A stretch of DNA of 61,446 nucleotides, from NCBI RefSeq assembly GCF_003254575.1, contig NZ_QJUA01000036.1:1-61446 (forward strand), in the 5' to 3' direction. Of this stretch, positions 32,602-42,222 are shown piece by piece. The DNA is from Mycobacterium kyogaense (GTDB taxonomy: Bacteria; Actinomycetota; Actinomycetes; Mycobacteriales; Mycobacteriaceae). Position 1 is the first letter of the stretch. Every line of letters begins with the position of its first letter. Below the pieces are notes generated by a model, which ran no database searches, had not been told where the DNA came from, and worked only from the letters and a program-made list of their open reading frames with translations. The translations under genes and the position numbers were made by a program.

Positions 32602-34152
32602 ATGGCCATGAATCTGCGCCCCCATCATCCCGAAGGCCTGCCGCTGGAGGACGTGGCCCGGTTGATCTCCGCGGTGCACGCCGAGGTCGAGCCGCTCCCG
32701 CAGGTACATCTGACGGGAGTGACGCTTCGGGGCCAGGACGCCCAGCCGGGTGACCTGTTCGCTGCCCTTCCGGGTGCGCGCTCTCACGGGGCCCGCTACG
32801 CCGCCGACGCGGTGGCGCGGGGTGCTGTGGCGGTGCTGACCGATCACGACGGGCTGGCTGAGCTCTCGGCCGCCGGTGGGGTCGGTGTGCCGGTGCTGCT
32901 GCACGCGCACCCGCGCACGGTGCTCGGCGAGGCGGCCGCCGCGGTCTACGGCCATCCGTCGCGTCGGCTGCGTGTCATCGGCGTCACGGGTACCTCCGGC
33001 AAGACCACCACCACCTATCTGATCGAGGCCGGTCTGCGCGCGGCCGAGCGGGTGGCCGGGTTGATCGGCACCGTCGGGGTGCGCATCGACGGCCGCCCCG
33101 AGGCGGGCAGCCTGACCACTCCCGAGGCGCCCGACCTGCAGGCGCTGTTCGCGGTGATGCTCGAACGCGGGGTCGACACCGTGGTGATGGAGGTGTCCAG
33201 CCACGCGCTGACGCTGGGCCGGGTGGACGGCACGGCGTTCGCCGTCGGTGGTTTCACCAATCTGTCGCGGGACCATCTCGACTTCCATCCCACGATGGAG
33301 GACTACTTCGAGGCCAAGGCCAAGCTGTTCGATCCCGCCTCCCCGACGCATGCCGAGCAGGCAGTGATCTGCGTCGACGACGAATGGGGTCGCGCGATGG
33401 CGCGTCGCGCCGACACCGCGGTCACCGTCGCGGTCGAGGGCACCGCCGACTGGACGGTCGAGCAGGTCCGCTCACAAGGTGACGGGGTGCAGGATTTCGT
33501 GGCCATCGACCCCGCGGGGGTGCACCACGGCATCGAGATCGGCCTGCCGGGCCGCTACAACATCGCCAACGCGGCGTTGGCGCTGGCTTTGCTCGACGCG
33601 GTGGGGGTCTCGCCCGAGCAGGCGGTGCCCGGTCTGCGGGCGGCGACGGTGCCGGGCCGGCTGGAGAAGGTGGACCGCGGGCAGCCGTTCCTGGCGGTCG
33701 TCGACTACGCGCACAAGCCGGGGGCGCTGAAGGCCGTGCTGGACACGCTGCGCAGCCAGTGCACCGGCCGGCTCGCCGTGGTGTTCGGTGCCGGCGGAAA
33801 CCGGGATGCCGGCAAGAGAGGGCCGATGGGGGAGGTCGCCGCGGAACTGGCCGACCTGGTGGTGGTCACCGACGACAATCCCCGCGACGAGGAGCCGGCC
33901 GAGATCCGGGCCGCGATCGTGGCCGGTGCGCGGGGTGCGCAGGACGCCCGTGCCGAGGTCGTCGAGATCGGGGAGCGCCGCGCGGCCATCGACCATGCGG
34001 TGGCGTGGGCGCGTGAGGGCGATGTGGTGCTGATCGCCGGCAAGGGCCATGAGACGGGCCAGACCAGCCGGGGTGTCACCCGGCCGTTCGACGACCGCGC
34101 CGAGCTCGGCGCCGCGCTCGACGCGCTGACCGCGGAGACGGAGAGCCGATGA
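32602..34152 (+). CDS. murE: UDP-MurNAc-tripeptide synthetase MurE (m-DAP adding)
   Basis: A 516-aa Mur ligase adding meso-diaminopimelate to UDP-MurNAc-L-Ala-D-Glu. The ATP loop is GVTGTSGKTTTTYLIEAG, the carbamylated-lysine region is YFEAKAKLFD, and the specificity motif is DNPR in VVVTDDNPRDEEP, which selects m-DAP over lysine. The start may be ATG 32602 or ATG 32608 (two residues shorter). murE overlaps murF as ATGA, opening the run of coupled genes murE-murF-mraY. Confidence 0.96.
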   Translation: MAMNLRPHHPEGLPLEDVARLISAVHAEVEPLPQVHLTGVTLRGQDAQPGDLFAALPGARSHGARYAADAVARGAVAVLTDHDGLAELSAAGGVGVPVLLHAHPRTVLGEAAAAVYGHPSRRLRVIGVTGTSGKTTTTYLIEAGLRAAERVAGLIGTVGVRIDGRPEAGSLTTPEAPDLQALFAVMLERGVDTVVMEVSSHALTLGRVDGTAFAVGGFTNLSRDHLDFHPTMEDYFEAKAKLFDPASPTHAEQAVICVDDEWGRAMARRADTAVTVAVEGTADWTVEQVRSQGDGVQDFVAIDPAGVHHGIEIGLPGRYNIANAALALALLDAVGVSPEQAVPGLRAATVPGRLEKVDRGQPFLAVVDYAHKPGALKAVLDTLRSQCTGRLAVVFGAGGNRDAGKRGPMGEVAAELADLVVVTDDNPRDEEPAEIRAAIVAGARGAQDARAEVVEIGERRAAIDHAVAWAREGDVVLIAGKGHETGQTSRGVTRPFDDRAELGAALDALTAETESR

Positions 34153-35627
34153 TCGATCTGTCGCTGGCCCAGATCGCCGAGATCGTGGGTGGCCGGCTCG
34201 CCGATGTCAGCGCCGAGGAGGCGGCGGCCCTGCGCGTCACCGGGACGGTCGAATTCGATTCGCGCGCAGTCGGTCCGGGCAGCCTGTTCCTCGCGCTGCC
34301 GGGTGCGCGGTCCGACGGGCACGACTTCGCGGCGGCGGCGGTCGACGCGGGCGCGGTCGGGGTGCTCGCCGCACGCCCGGTCGGGGTGCCCGCGGTCGTG
34401 GTGGACCCGGTCGCCGCCGAGGACGGTGCGGCCGGCGTGCTCGAGCACGACACCGACGGCTCCGGCGCGGCGGTGCTGGCGGCTCTGGCGAAGCTGGCGG
34501 CGGCGGTGGCCACCGAGTTGACTGCCGGCGGCCTGACGATCATCGGGATCACCGGCTCCTCGGGCAAGACTTCCACCAAGGATCTGATCGCCGCGGTCCT
34601 GGCTCCGCTGGGTGAGGTGATCGCCCCGCCCGGGTCGTTCAACAACGAGCTCGGCCACCCCTGGACGGTGCTGCGGGCGACCGCCGACACCGATTTCCTC
34701 GTCCTGGAGATGTCGGCGCGGCACCGCGGCAACATCGCCGCGCTCGCGCGGATCGCGCGGCCGTCGATCGCTGCCGTGCTGAACGTCGGCACCGCCCACC
34801 TCGGCGAGTTCGGCTCCCGCGAGGCGATCGCGGAGACGAAGTCCGAACTGCCGCAGTCGGTTCCGGCATCCGGGGTGGTGATCCTCAACGCCGACGACTC
34901 GGTGGTGGCGAAGATGGCCGAGGTGACAGAGGCGCGGGTCGTGCGCGTCGGTCGCTCCGCATCCGATCGCATCGACGTGTGGGCCGATGACGTGAGGCTC
35001 GACGAGCTGGCGCGCCCGGAATTCACGCTGCACACCGCCGAGGGTCAGATCGGGGTGTCGCTGTCGGTGCACGGTGACCATCAGGTCTCCAACGCGCTGT
35101 GCGCGGCCGCCGTCGCGCTCGAGTGCGGCGCCACCCTCGAGCAGATCGCCGACGCCTTGGCCAACGCCGGACCGGTGTCGCGGCAGCGGATGGCCGTCAC
35201 CACCCGCGGCGATGGCGTGACGATCATCAACGACGCCTACAACGCCAACCCCGACTCGATGAGCGCGGGCCTCAAGGCGCTGGCGTGGATGGGCCGTGAG
35301 GGGCGCACCTGGGCGGTGCTCGGCGAGATGGGCGAACTCGGCGAGGACTCGATTACCGAGCACGACCGCATCGGTCGGTTGGCCGTGCGCTTAGATGTCT
35401 CTCGACTCGTTGTCGTCGGAACCGGGAGGCCTATGAGCGCCATGCTGAACGGGGCCGTGATGGAGGGCTCCTGGGGTTCGGAGGCCACCCCGGTCGCCGA
35501 CGCCGATGCCGCACTGGAGCTGTTGCGCGCGGAACTGCAGCCCGGCGACGTCGTGCTGGTCAAGGCGTCCAATGCTGCAGGCCTCGGCGTGGTCGCCGAC
35601 GCGCTGATCGCCGAGGACGGCGCATGA
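34149..35627 (+). CDS. murF: UDP-MurNAc-tripeptide--D-alanyl-D-alanine ligase MurF
   Basis: A 492-aa ligase adding D-Ala-D-Ala to the UDP-MurNAc-tripeptide. The N-terminal domain opens with SLAQIAEIVGGRL; the ATP loop is GITGSSGKTSTKDLI; the central domain has NNELGHPWTVL and NVGTAHLGEFGS; the C-terminal domain has INDAYNANPDSM, the family signature for the substrate end. It is coupled to both neighbours by ATGA overlaps. Confidence 0.96.
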   Translation: MIDLSLAQIAEIVGGRLADVSAEEAAALRVTGTVEFDSRAVGPGSLFLALPGARSDGHDFAAAAVDAGAVGVLAARPVGVPAVVVDPVAAEDGAAGVLEHDTDGSGAAVLAALAKLAAAVATELTAGGLTIIGITGSSGKTSTKDLIAAVLAPLGEVIAPPGSFNNELGHPWTVLRATADTDFLVLEMSARHRGNIAALARIARPSIAAVLNVGTAHLGEFGSREAIAETKSELPQSVPASGVVILNADDSVVAKMAEVTEARVVRVGRSASDRIDVWADDVRLDELARPEFTLHTAEGQIGVSLSVHGDHQVSNALCAAAVALECGATLEQIADALANAGPVSRQRMAVTTRGDGVTIINDAYNANPDSMSAGLKALAWMGREGRTWAVLGEMGELGEDSITEHDRIGRLAVRLDVSRLVVVGTGRPMSAMLNGAVMEGSWGSEATPVADADAALELLRAELQPGDVVLVKASNAAGLGVVADALIAEDGA

Positions 35628-36703
35628 GGCAGATCCTGATCGCGGTCGGGATCGCTCTGGCGGTGTCGATCCTGCTCACCCCGGTGCTGATCCGGCTGTT
35701 CACCCGGCAGGGTTTCGGCCATGAGATCCGCGAGGACGGCCCGCCCAGCCACGCCAAGAAGCGGGGCACCCCGTCGATGGGGGGCGTGGCGATCGTCGCC
35801 GGCATCTGGGCCAGCTACTTCGGCACGCATCTGGTCGGGGTGGTGATCGACGGCAAGGGGCCATCGGCGTCCGGGCTGCTCGTGCTCGGACTGGCGACCG
35901 CGCTCGGCGTCGTCGGGTTCACCGACGACCTGATCAAGCTGCGCCGGGCCCGCAACCTGGGGCTCAACAAGACCGCCAAGACCGTCGGCATCCTCGTCGC
36001 CGCGGTGCTGTTCGGTGTGCTGGCGCTGCAATTCCGCAACGCCGACGGGCTGACCCCCGGCAGTCCCGAGCTGTCCTACGTGCGTGAGATCGCGACCGTC
36101 ACGCTGGCGCCGGCGATCTTCGTGCTGTTCTGCGTGGTGGTGGTCAGCGCCTGGTCCAACGCGGTGAACTTCACCGACGGCCTGGACGGGCTGGCCGCCG
36201 GCGCGATGGCGATGGTGTGCGCCGCCTATGTGCTGATCACGTTCTGGCAGTTCCGCAACGCGTGCGCCACCAGCCCTGGCCTCGGCTGCTACAACGTGCG
36301 CGATCCGCTGGATCTGGCGATCATCGCCGCGGCCACGGCCGGCGCCTGCATCGGTTTCCTGTGGTGGAACGCCGCGCCGGCCAAGATCTTCATGGGTGAC
36401 ACGGGGTCGCTCGCGCTGGGCGGCGTCATCGCCGGGCTGTCGGTGACCAGCCGCACCGAGATGCTCGCCGTGGTGCTGGGTGCGCTGTTCGTCGCCGAGG
36501 TCACCTCGGTGGTGGTGCAGATCATGGCGTTCCGCACCACCGGGCGGCGCGTGTTCCGGATGGCGCCGTTCCACCACCATTTCGAGCTGGTGGGGTGGGC
36601 GGAGACCACGGTGATCATCCGGTTCTGGTTGCTGACCGCGATCGCCTGCGGTCTCGGGGTGGCGCTGTTCTACAGCGAGTGGCTCACGACCGTCGGTGCG
36701 TGA
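35624..36703 (+). CDS. mraY: Phospho-N-acetylmuramoyl-pentapeptide transferase MraY
   Basis: A 359-aa, ten-helix enzyme that transfers phospho-MurNAc-pentapeptide to decaprenyl phosphate to make lipid I. Key parts are GFTDDLIKLRRARNLGL (Mg-binding Asp pair), VNFTDGLDGLAAG, FMGDTGSLALGG and the cytoplasmic HHHFE loop (APFHHHFELVG). It begins at an ATG overlapping the murF stop. Its final codons contain the GTG used by murD. Confidence 0.97.
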   Translation: MRQILIAVGIALAVSILLTPVLIRLFTRQGFGHEIREDGPPSHAKKRGTPSMGGVAIVAGIWASYFGTHLVGVVIDGKGPSASGLLVLGLATALGVVGFTDDLIKLRRARNLGLNKTAKTVGILVAAVLFGVLALQFRNADGLTPGSPELSYVREIATVTLAPAIFVLFCVVVVSAWSNAVNFTDGLDGLAAGAMAMVCAAYVLITFWQFRNACATSPGLGCYNVRDPLDLAIIAAATAGACIGFLWWNAAPAKIFMGDTGSLALGGVIAGLSVTSRTEMLAVVLGALFVAEVTSVVVQIMAFRTTGRRVFRMAPFHHHFELVGWAETTVIIRFWLLTAIACGLGVALFYSEWLTTVGA

Positions 36704-38147
36704 CGTGAGCGACGTGCTCGCACCCGGTGCCGCCGTGCTGGTCGTCGGGGCCGGGATCACCGGACGGGCGGTGCTCGCCGCGCTGACCCCGCTGGGCGCG
36801 CGGGCCACCCTGACCGACGACAGCCCCTCGGCGCTGACGGCCTACGCCCAGCAGGGCGGCGCGGTGATCGACCCGGCGGGTGCCGCCGCGACGATCGCCG
36901 GGTTCGACCTCGTCGTCGTGAGCCCCGGAATCCCGCCCGATGGTGCGGTCCCCACCGCCGCCGCGGCCGCCGGCGTGCCGGTGTGGGGGGACGTGGAGCT
37001 GGCCTGGCGGCTGGACCGGGCCGGGCGCTACGGGCCGCCGAAGACGTGGCTGGTGGTGACCGGGACCAACGGAAAGACCACGACGACGTCGATGCTGCAC
37101 GCGATGCTGTGCGCCGCCGGCCGGCGGGCGGCGCTGTGCGGCAACATCGGCGAACCGGTGCTGGCCGTGCTGGACCAGCCGGTCGACGTGCTGGCCGTCG
37201 AGCTGTCGAGCTTCCAGCTGCACTGGGCGCCGTCGGTGCACCCGGACGCCGGCGCGGTGCTCAACGTCGCGGAGGACCATCTGGACTGGCACGGCTCGCT
37301 CGATGCGTATGCGGCGGACAAGGCCCGTGCGCTGACGGGCCCGATCGCGGTGGGCGGCGTGGACGATCCGATCGCGGCCGCGCTGCTGGCCGACTGCGCC
37401 GCGCCGACCCGGGTCGGCTTCCGGCTCGGCGAGCCGGGCCCCGGCGAGCTGGGCGTGGCCGACGGCCGGCTGATCGACAACGCATTCGCCGATGGGCTGG
37501 TACTGGCCGAAACGGCAGGGGTTCCGGTGGCAGGTCCGGTGGGTGTGCTCAATGCGCTGGCAGCCGCGGCGCTGGCGCGTGCTGTCGGGGTGCCCGCCGA
37601 TGCGGTGGCGGGTGCGCTCGAGACGTTCGCGGTGGGCCGGCACCGGGCCGAGGTGGTCGCCGCTGCCGACGGGGTGACCTACGTCGACGACTCGAAGGCC
37701 ACCAACCCGCATGCCGCCCGCGCGTCGATCAGCGCCTACCCCCGGGTGGTGTGGGTCGCGGGCGGTCTGCTGAAGGGCGCGTCCGTCGATGATCTGCTGG
37801 TCGCGGTGGCGAACCGCCTGGTCGGCGTCGTCCTGCTGGGCCGCGACCGGGCGGTCGTGGCCGAGGCGCTGGCACGACACGCACCGGATGTCCCCGTCGT
37901 CGAGGTGCTGACGGGGGAGGATTCTGGGGTGGTTGAGAAAGCTGTGACAGGTGTGACTCACGCTCGGGCGGGTGACGGTCCGGTGGCCGACGCCGTCATG
38001 GCGGCCGTCGTCGACGCTGCACGCGGCCTCGCCGGGCCCGGCGACACGGTGCTGCTGGCACCGGCAGGCGCCTCCTTCGACCAGTTCCGCAGCTACGGGC
38101 ACCGGGGCGACACGTTCGCCGCGGCCGTACGCGCAGCGATCCGGTAG
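36696..38147 (+). CDS. murD: UDP-N-acetylmuramoylalanine--D-glutamate ligase MurD
   Basis: A 483-aa Mur ligase adding D-Glu. The N-terminal Rossmann-like domain binds UDP (VLVVGAGITGRAVLAAL); the ATP loop is VTGTNGKTTTTSMLHAM; NVAEDHLDWHGSLDAYAADK carries the carbamylated lysine; and YVDDSKATNPHA is in the C-terminal domain. The frame begins at GTG 36696 within mraY (8-bp overlap); GTG 36705, just after the mraY stop and giving VSDVLAPG, is as likely. The region after about residue 405 (EDSGVVEKAVTGVTHARAGD) is typical. Confidence 0.95.
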   Translation: MRDVSDVLAPGAAVLVVGAGITGRAVLAALTPLGARATLTDDSPSALTAYAQQGGAVIDPAGAAATIAGFDLVVVSPGIPPDGAVPTAAAAAGVPVWGDVELAWRLDRAGRYGPPKTWLVVTGTNGKTTTTSMLHAMLCAAGRRAALCGNIGEPVLAVLDQPVDVLAVELSSFQLHWAPSVHPDAGAVLNVAEDHLDWHGSLDAYAADKARALTGPIAVGGVDDPIAAALLADCAAPTRVGFRLGEPGPGELGVADGRLIDNAFADGLVLAETAGVPVAGPVGVLNALAAAALARAVGVPADAVAGALETFAVGRHRAEVVAAADGVTYVDDSKATNPHAARASISAYPRVVWVAGGLLKGASVDDLLVAVANRLVGVVLLGRDRAVVAEALARHAPDVPVVEVLTGEDSGVVEKAVTGVTHARAGDGPVADAVMAAVVDAARGLAGPGDTVLLAPAGASFDQFRSYGHRGDTFAAAVRAAIR

Positions 38148-38156
38148 CGGTCACCG

Positions 38157-39692
38157 ATGAGCGCGATCCTCGCCCGGCTGCGCCACCGGCGCGCCAACCC
38201 TGCCGCCGATGACGCCGGGGCCGCCCTGCCGGCCCTGACCTCGTCGTCGAAGTCGTCCTCGCATGACTCCAGCGGCGCCGCGACCGCGCCGCGCACCCGT
38301 GTCGGGGCCTGGCTCGACCGACCGATGACGTCGTTCCACCTGATCATCGCCGTCACCGCGCTGCTCCTGACGATGGGCCTGACGATGGTGCTGTCGGCGT
38401 CGGGCGTCTACTCCTACGACATGGACGGCTCGCCGTGGGCGGTCTTCGGCAAGCAGGTGCTGTGGACGGCGATCGGCCTGCTCGCGTTCTACATCGCGAT
38501 GCGCACGCCGGTCGCGCTCATGCGCCGCTTCGCGTTCAGCAGCTTCGCGTTCACGATCGTGCTGTTGGTGCTGGTCCTCATCCCCGGGATCGGCAAGGAG
38601 GCCAACGGTTCGCGCGGCTGGTTCGTGATCGCCGGGTTCTCCATGCAGCCGTCGGAACTGGCGAAGATCGCGATGGCGGTGTGGGGCGCGCACCTGCTGG
38701 CGGCGCGCCGCATGGAGCAGGCCTCGCTGAAAGAGATGCTGGTGCCGCTGGTGCCGGCCGCGGTGATCGCGCTGGCGCTGGTGGTGGCGCAGCCCGACCT
38801 CGGTCAGACGGTGTCGATGGGCGTGATCCTGCTCGGCCTGCTCTGGTACGCCGGCCTGCCGCTGCGGGTGTTCCTCACCTCGCTGGGCGCGGTGGTGGTG
38901 TCGGGCGCGATCCTGGCGGTGTCGGCCGGCTACCGGTCGGCGCGCGTGCAGGCCTGGCTCAACCCGGGCGCCGACGCGCAGGGCATGGGCTATCAGTCCC
39001 GGCAGGCCCGGTTCGCGCTGGCCAACGGCGGCGTCTTCGGTGACGGCCTGGGCCAGGGCACCGCGAAGTGGAACTACCTGCCCAACGCCCACAACGACTT
39101 CATCTTCGCGATCGTCGGTGAGGAACTCGGCTTCATCGGCGCCGCCGGGCTGCTGTGCCTGTTCGGGCTCTTCGCCTACACCGGTATGCGGATCGCCCGG
39201 CGGTCCGCCGATCCGTTCCTGCGGCTGCTCACCGCGACGGCCACGCTGTGGGTGCTCTCGCAGGTCTTCATCAACGTCGGGTACGTCGTCGGCCTGCTCC
39301 CGGTCACCGGGTTGCAGCTGCCGTTGATCTCCGCCGGCGGTACCTCGACGGCCACCACGCTGCTGATGATCGGGATCATGGCCAACGCCGCGCGCCACGA
39401 ACCGCAGGCGGTCGCCGCGCTGCGCGCCGGCCGCGACGACCGGGTGAACCGGCTGCTGCGCCTCCCGCTGCCCGCCCCGTACGTGCCGACCCGCGCGGAG
39501 GCGGTGCGCGACCGGCTGAAGACGAAGACCCGCTCGAACCGGGCCGCCACGGTGGACACCAAAGCCAAGCCCGCGCGGTCGCGGTCGGGCAAGCGCCCGG
39601 TGCGCTCGGCCACCCCACCCGTCGGATATGGTGCTGGCCAGCGCAATCAGGGCCGACGGGCCCGCACACTGGAAGGTCAACGTCACGGGTGA
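38157..39692 (+). CDS. ftsW: Peptidoglycan polymerase FtsW (SEDS family)
   Basis: A 511-aa SEDS glycosyltransferase that works with PbpB at the septum. Ten hydrophobic segments are visible after a Ser/Ala-rich cytoplasmic N-terminus. Conserved parts include VLSASGVYSY, ANGSRGWFVIAGFSMQPSE, QPDLGQT, and NDFIFAIVGEELGFIGA, which contains the essential Glu region. The C-terminal ~100 residues are basic and disordered; in mycobacteria this tail contacts FtsZ and PbpB. It overlaps murG as GTGA. Confidence 0.95.
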   Translation: MSAILARLRHRRANPAADDAGAALPALTSSSKSSSHDSSGAATAPRTRVGAWLDRPMTSFHLIIAVTALLLTMGLTMVLSASGVYSYDMDGSPWAVFGKQVLWTAIGLLAFYIAMRTPVALMRRFAFSSFAFTIVLLVLVLIPGIGKEANGSRGWFVIAGFSMQPSELAKIAMAVWGAHLLAARRMEQASLKEMLVPLVPAAVIALALVVAQPDLGQTVSMGVILLGLLWYAGLPLRVFLTSLGAVVVSGAILAVSAGYRSARVQAWLNPGADAQGMGYQSRQARFALANGGVFGDGLGQGTAKWNYLPNAHNDFIFAIVGEELGFIGAAGLLCLFGLFAYTGMRIARRSADPFLRLLTATATLWVLSQVFINVGYVVGLLPVTGLQLPLISAGGTSTATTLLMIGIMANAARHEPQAVAALRAGRDDRVNRLLRLPLPAPYVPTRAEAVRDRLKTKTRSNRAATVDTKAKPARSRSGKRPVRSATPPVGYGAGQRNQGRRARTLEGQRHG

Positions 39693-40813
39693 GCGGTATC
39701 TCGGTCGTTCTCGCCGGTGGAGGCACGGCCGGTCACGTCGAACCCGCGATGGCCGTCGCCGATGCGCTCACCGCGCTCGACCCGAACGTCCGGATCACCG
39801 CGTTGGGGACGGCACGCGGCTTGGAGACCCGGCTGGTCCCTGAGCGTGGCTACCGGCTCGAGCTGATCACCCCGGTGCCGCTGCCCCGCAAGCCGTCGGC
39901 CGATCTGGCGCGGTTGCCGTTGCGGGTGCGCCAGGCGGTCCGGCAGACCCGGGCGATCTTCGACGGCGTCGCGGCCGATGTCGTCATCGGCTTCGGCGGC
40001 TACGTCGCCGTCCCGGCCTATCTCGCGGCGCGCAGCGTGCGTCCAGGGCGGCGCATTCCGGTCGTCGTGCACGAGGCCAACGCGAGCGCGGGCTGGGCCA
40101 ACAGGGTCGGCGTCCGCTCGGCGGCCCGTGTCCTCGCCGCGGTGCCCGACCCGGGGCTGGGCCCTGTCGAGGTCGTCGGTGTGCCGGTCCGCGACACCAT
40201 CACCTCGCTGGACCGCGCGGCCGTGCGTGCGCAGGCGCGCGCGTTCTTCGGCTTCTCCGACGACGACACGGTGCTGCTGGTCTTCGGGGGCTCGCAGGGC
40301 GCCCAGTCGTTGAACCGCGCGGTGGCCGGGGCTGCGGAAGCCCTCGCCCGCCAAGGGATTGCGGTGCTGCACGCGCACGGACCGAAGAACACGCTCGAAC
40401 TCCCGGCCCCGGCGCCCGGGGCCCCGCCGTACGTCGCGGTGCCGTACCTGAACCGCATGGATCTGGCTTATGCGGCCGCCGACCTGGCGATCTGCCGCTC
40501 CGGGGCGATGACGGTCGCCGAGGTCAGCGCGGTCGGCCTGCCTGCCGTGTACGTTCCGCTGCCGATCGGCAACGGGGAGCAGCGGCTCAACGCGCTGCCC
40601 GTGGTGACCGCCGGTGGCGGACTGCTGGTCGAGGACCGCGAGCTCACCCCTGATCTGGTCGCCACGACGGTGGCCGGTCTGCTCACCGACCGGACCCGGC
40701 TGGCCGCGATGACGGCGGCGGCGAAACTGGCGGGTCACCCGGACGCAGCGCGGAGGGTGGCCGAGGTCGCACTCGAGGTGGCCTCGGCAGGGCTCGGGCG
40801 GGCACGGCCATGA
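39689..40813 (+). CDS. murG: UDP-GlcNAc--lipid I N-acetylglucosaminyltransferase MurG
   Basis: A 374-aa GT28 enzyme forming lipid II on the inner face of the membrane. The N-terminal loop is VVLAGGGTAGHVEPAMAVAD, the second G loop GFGGYVAVPAYLAAR; HEANASAGWANR follows; and the UDP-GlcNAc site is FGGSQGAQSLNRAV and ICRSGAMTVAEVSAVGLP. GTG 39689 overlaps the ftsW stop (GTGA), and the stop overlaps the murC ATG. Confidence 0.96.
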   Translation: MSGISVVLAGGGTAGHVEPAMAVADALTALDPNVRITALGTARGLETRLVPERGYRLELITPVPLPRKPSADLARLPLRVRQAVRQTRAIFDGVAADVVIGFGGYVAVPAYLAARSVRPGRRIPVVVHEANASAGWANRVGVRSAARVLAAVPDPGLGPVEVVGVPVRDTITSLDRAAVRAQARAFFGFSDDDTVLLVFGGSQGAQSLNRAVAGAAEALARQGIAVLHAHGPKNTLELPAPAPGAPPYVAVPYLNRMDLAYAAADLAICRSGAMTVAEVSAVGLPAVYVPLPIGNGEQRLNALPVVTAGGGLLVEDRELTPDLVATTVAGLLTDRTRLAAMTAAAKLAGHPDAARRVAEVALEVASAGLGRARP

Positions 40814-42222
40814 GCTCCGAGCAGCTGCCCGCCGAGCTGGCGCGGGTGCACATGGTGGGCATCGGCGGGGCCGGAATGTCGGGCATCGCACGGATTCTGC
40901 TGGACCGCGGCGGCCTGGTGTCCGGGTCGGACGCCAAGGAGTCGCGCGCGGTGGTGGCGCTGAAGGCGCGTGGCGCCCAGGTGCGCATCGGGCACGACGC
41001 GTCGGCCCTGGACATGCTGCCGGGCGGGCCGACCGCGGTGGTCACCACGCACGCTGCGATTCCGAAGACCAACCCGGAGCTGGTCGAGGCGCGCAGGCGC
41101 GGGATTCCGATCATCCTGCGCCCCGCCGTGCTGGCCGAGCTGATGGCCGGGGACACGACGCTGATGGTGACCGGTACCGCCGGCAAGACGACGACGACGT
41201 CGATGCTCATCGTGGCGTTGCAGCACTGCGGATTCGACCCGTCGTTCGCCGTCGGCGGTGACCTCGGCGAGCCCGGCACCAACGCCCACCACGGCAGCGG
41301 AGCCTATTTCGTCGCCGAGGCCGACGAGAGCGACGGCTCGCTGGTGCAGTATCGGCCCGACATCGCCGTGGTCACCAACATCGAGGCCGACCACCTGGAC
41401 TTCTTCGGGTCCGAAGAGGCCTACGTCGCGGTGTTCGACGCGTTCGCCGAACGGTTGCGCCCCGGCGGGGCGGTGGTGGTGTGCACCGACGATCCCGGTG
41501 CCGCGGCGTTCGCCGAACGCACTGCGGCGCTGGGCATTCGGGTGCTGCGCTACGGCTCGGGAACTCACGACGACCTGGCCGGGGCGCTGCTGGAGTGGCA
41601 GCAGCGCGGCACGGGCGCGGTGGCCACGGTGGCGCTGGCGGGGGAGAGCGGGCCGCGGACCATGCGGCTGTCCGTACCGGGCAGGCACATGGCCCTCAAC
41701 GCGCTGGCCGCCCTGCTGGCCGCCACGCACGTGGGTGCTGACCCCGACCAGGTCCTCGATGCACTCGCCGAATTCGAAGGTGTGCGGCGGCGTTTCGAGC
41801 TCGTGGGCACCGCGGCCGGGGTGCGCGTCTTCGACGACTACGCCCACCACCCGACCAAGGTGACGGCGGCGCTCACCGCGGTGCGTGCGCTGGTGGACGA
41901 GGCCGGCGGCCGCTCGGTGGTGGTGTTCCAGCCCCACTTGTATACGCGTACAGCCACTTTCGCGCGCGAGTTCGGTGAGGCGTTGAGCCTCGCCGACGAG
42001 GTGTTCGTGCTCGACGTGTACGCGGCCAGGGAGCAACCCCTGGCCGGGATCAGCGGCGCGACTATCGCCGAGCACGTCACCGTGCCGGTGCGCTACCTGC
42101 CCGACTTCTCCACCGTCGCAGCGGCGGTGGCGGCGGCCGCCCGTCCCGGCGACGTCGTCGTCACCATGGGCGCGGGTGACGTGACACTGCTGGGTAACGA
42201 GATCCTGGCCGAACTGCGATGA
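40810..42222 (+). CDS. murC: UDP-N-acetylmuramate--L-alanine ligase MurC
   Basis: A 470-aa ligase starting the peptide stem. It has VHMVGIGGAGMSGIARIL (UDP binding), the ATP loop VTGTAGKTTTTSMLIVAL, EADESDGSLVQYRPDIAVVT, and VFDDYAHHPTKVTAAL in the C-terminal domain. In M. tuberculosis MurC is a substrate of PknA. Coupled by ATGA to murG before and ftsQ after. Confidence 0.96.
   Translation: MSSEQLPAELARVHMVGIGGAGMSGIARILLDRGGLVSGSDAKESRAVVALKARGAQVRIGHDASALDMLPGGPTAVVTTHAAIPKTNPELVEARRRGIPIILRPAVLAELMAGDTTLMVTGTAGKTTTTSMLIVALQHCGFDPSFAVGGDLGEPGTNAHHGSGAYFVAEADESDGSLVQYRPDIAVVTNIEADHLDFFGSEEAYVAVFDAFAERLRPGGAVVVCTDDPGAAAFAERTAALGIRVLRYGSGTHDDLAGALLEWQQRGTGAVATVALAGESGPRTMRLSVPGRHMALNALAALLAATHVGADPDQVLDALAEFEGVRRRFELVGTAAGVRVFDDYAHHPTKVTAALTAVRALVDEAGGRSVVVFQPHLYTRTATFAREFGEALSLADEVFVLDVYAAREQPLAGISGATIAEHVTVPVRYLPDFSTVAAAVAAAARPGDVVVTMGAGDVTLLGNEILAELR

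Noticed and set aside
33705..36808. Antisense frames of 523-552 codons opposite murE, murF and mraY
   Set aside because: Composition is typical of complement-strand noise; the coupled mur genes are unambiguous.
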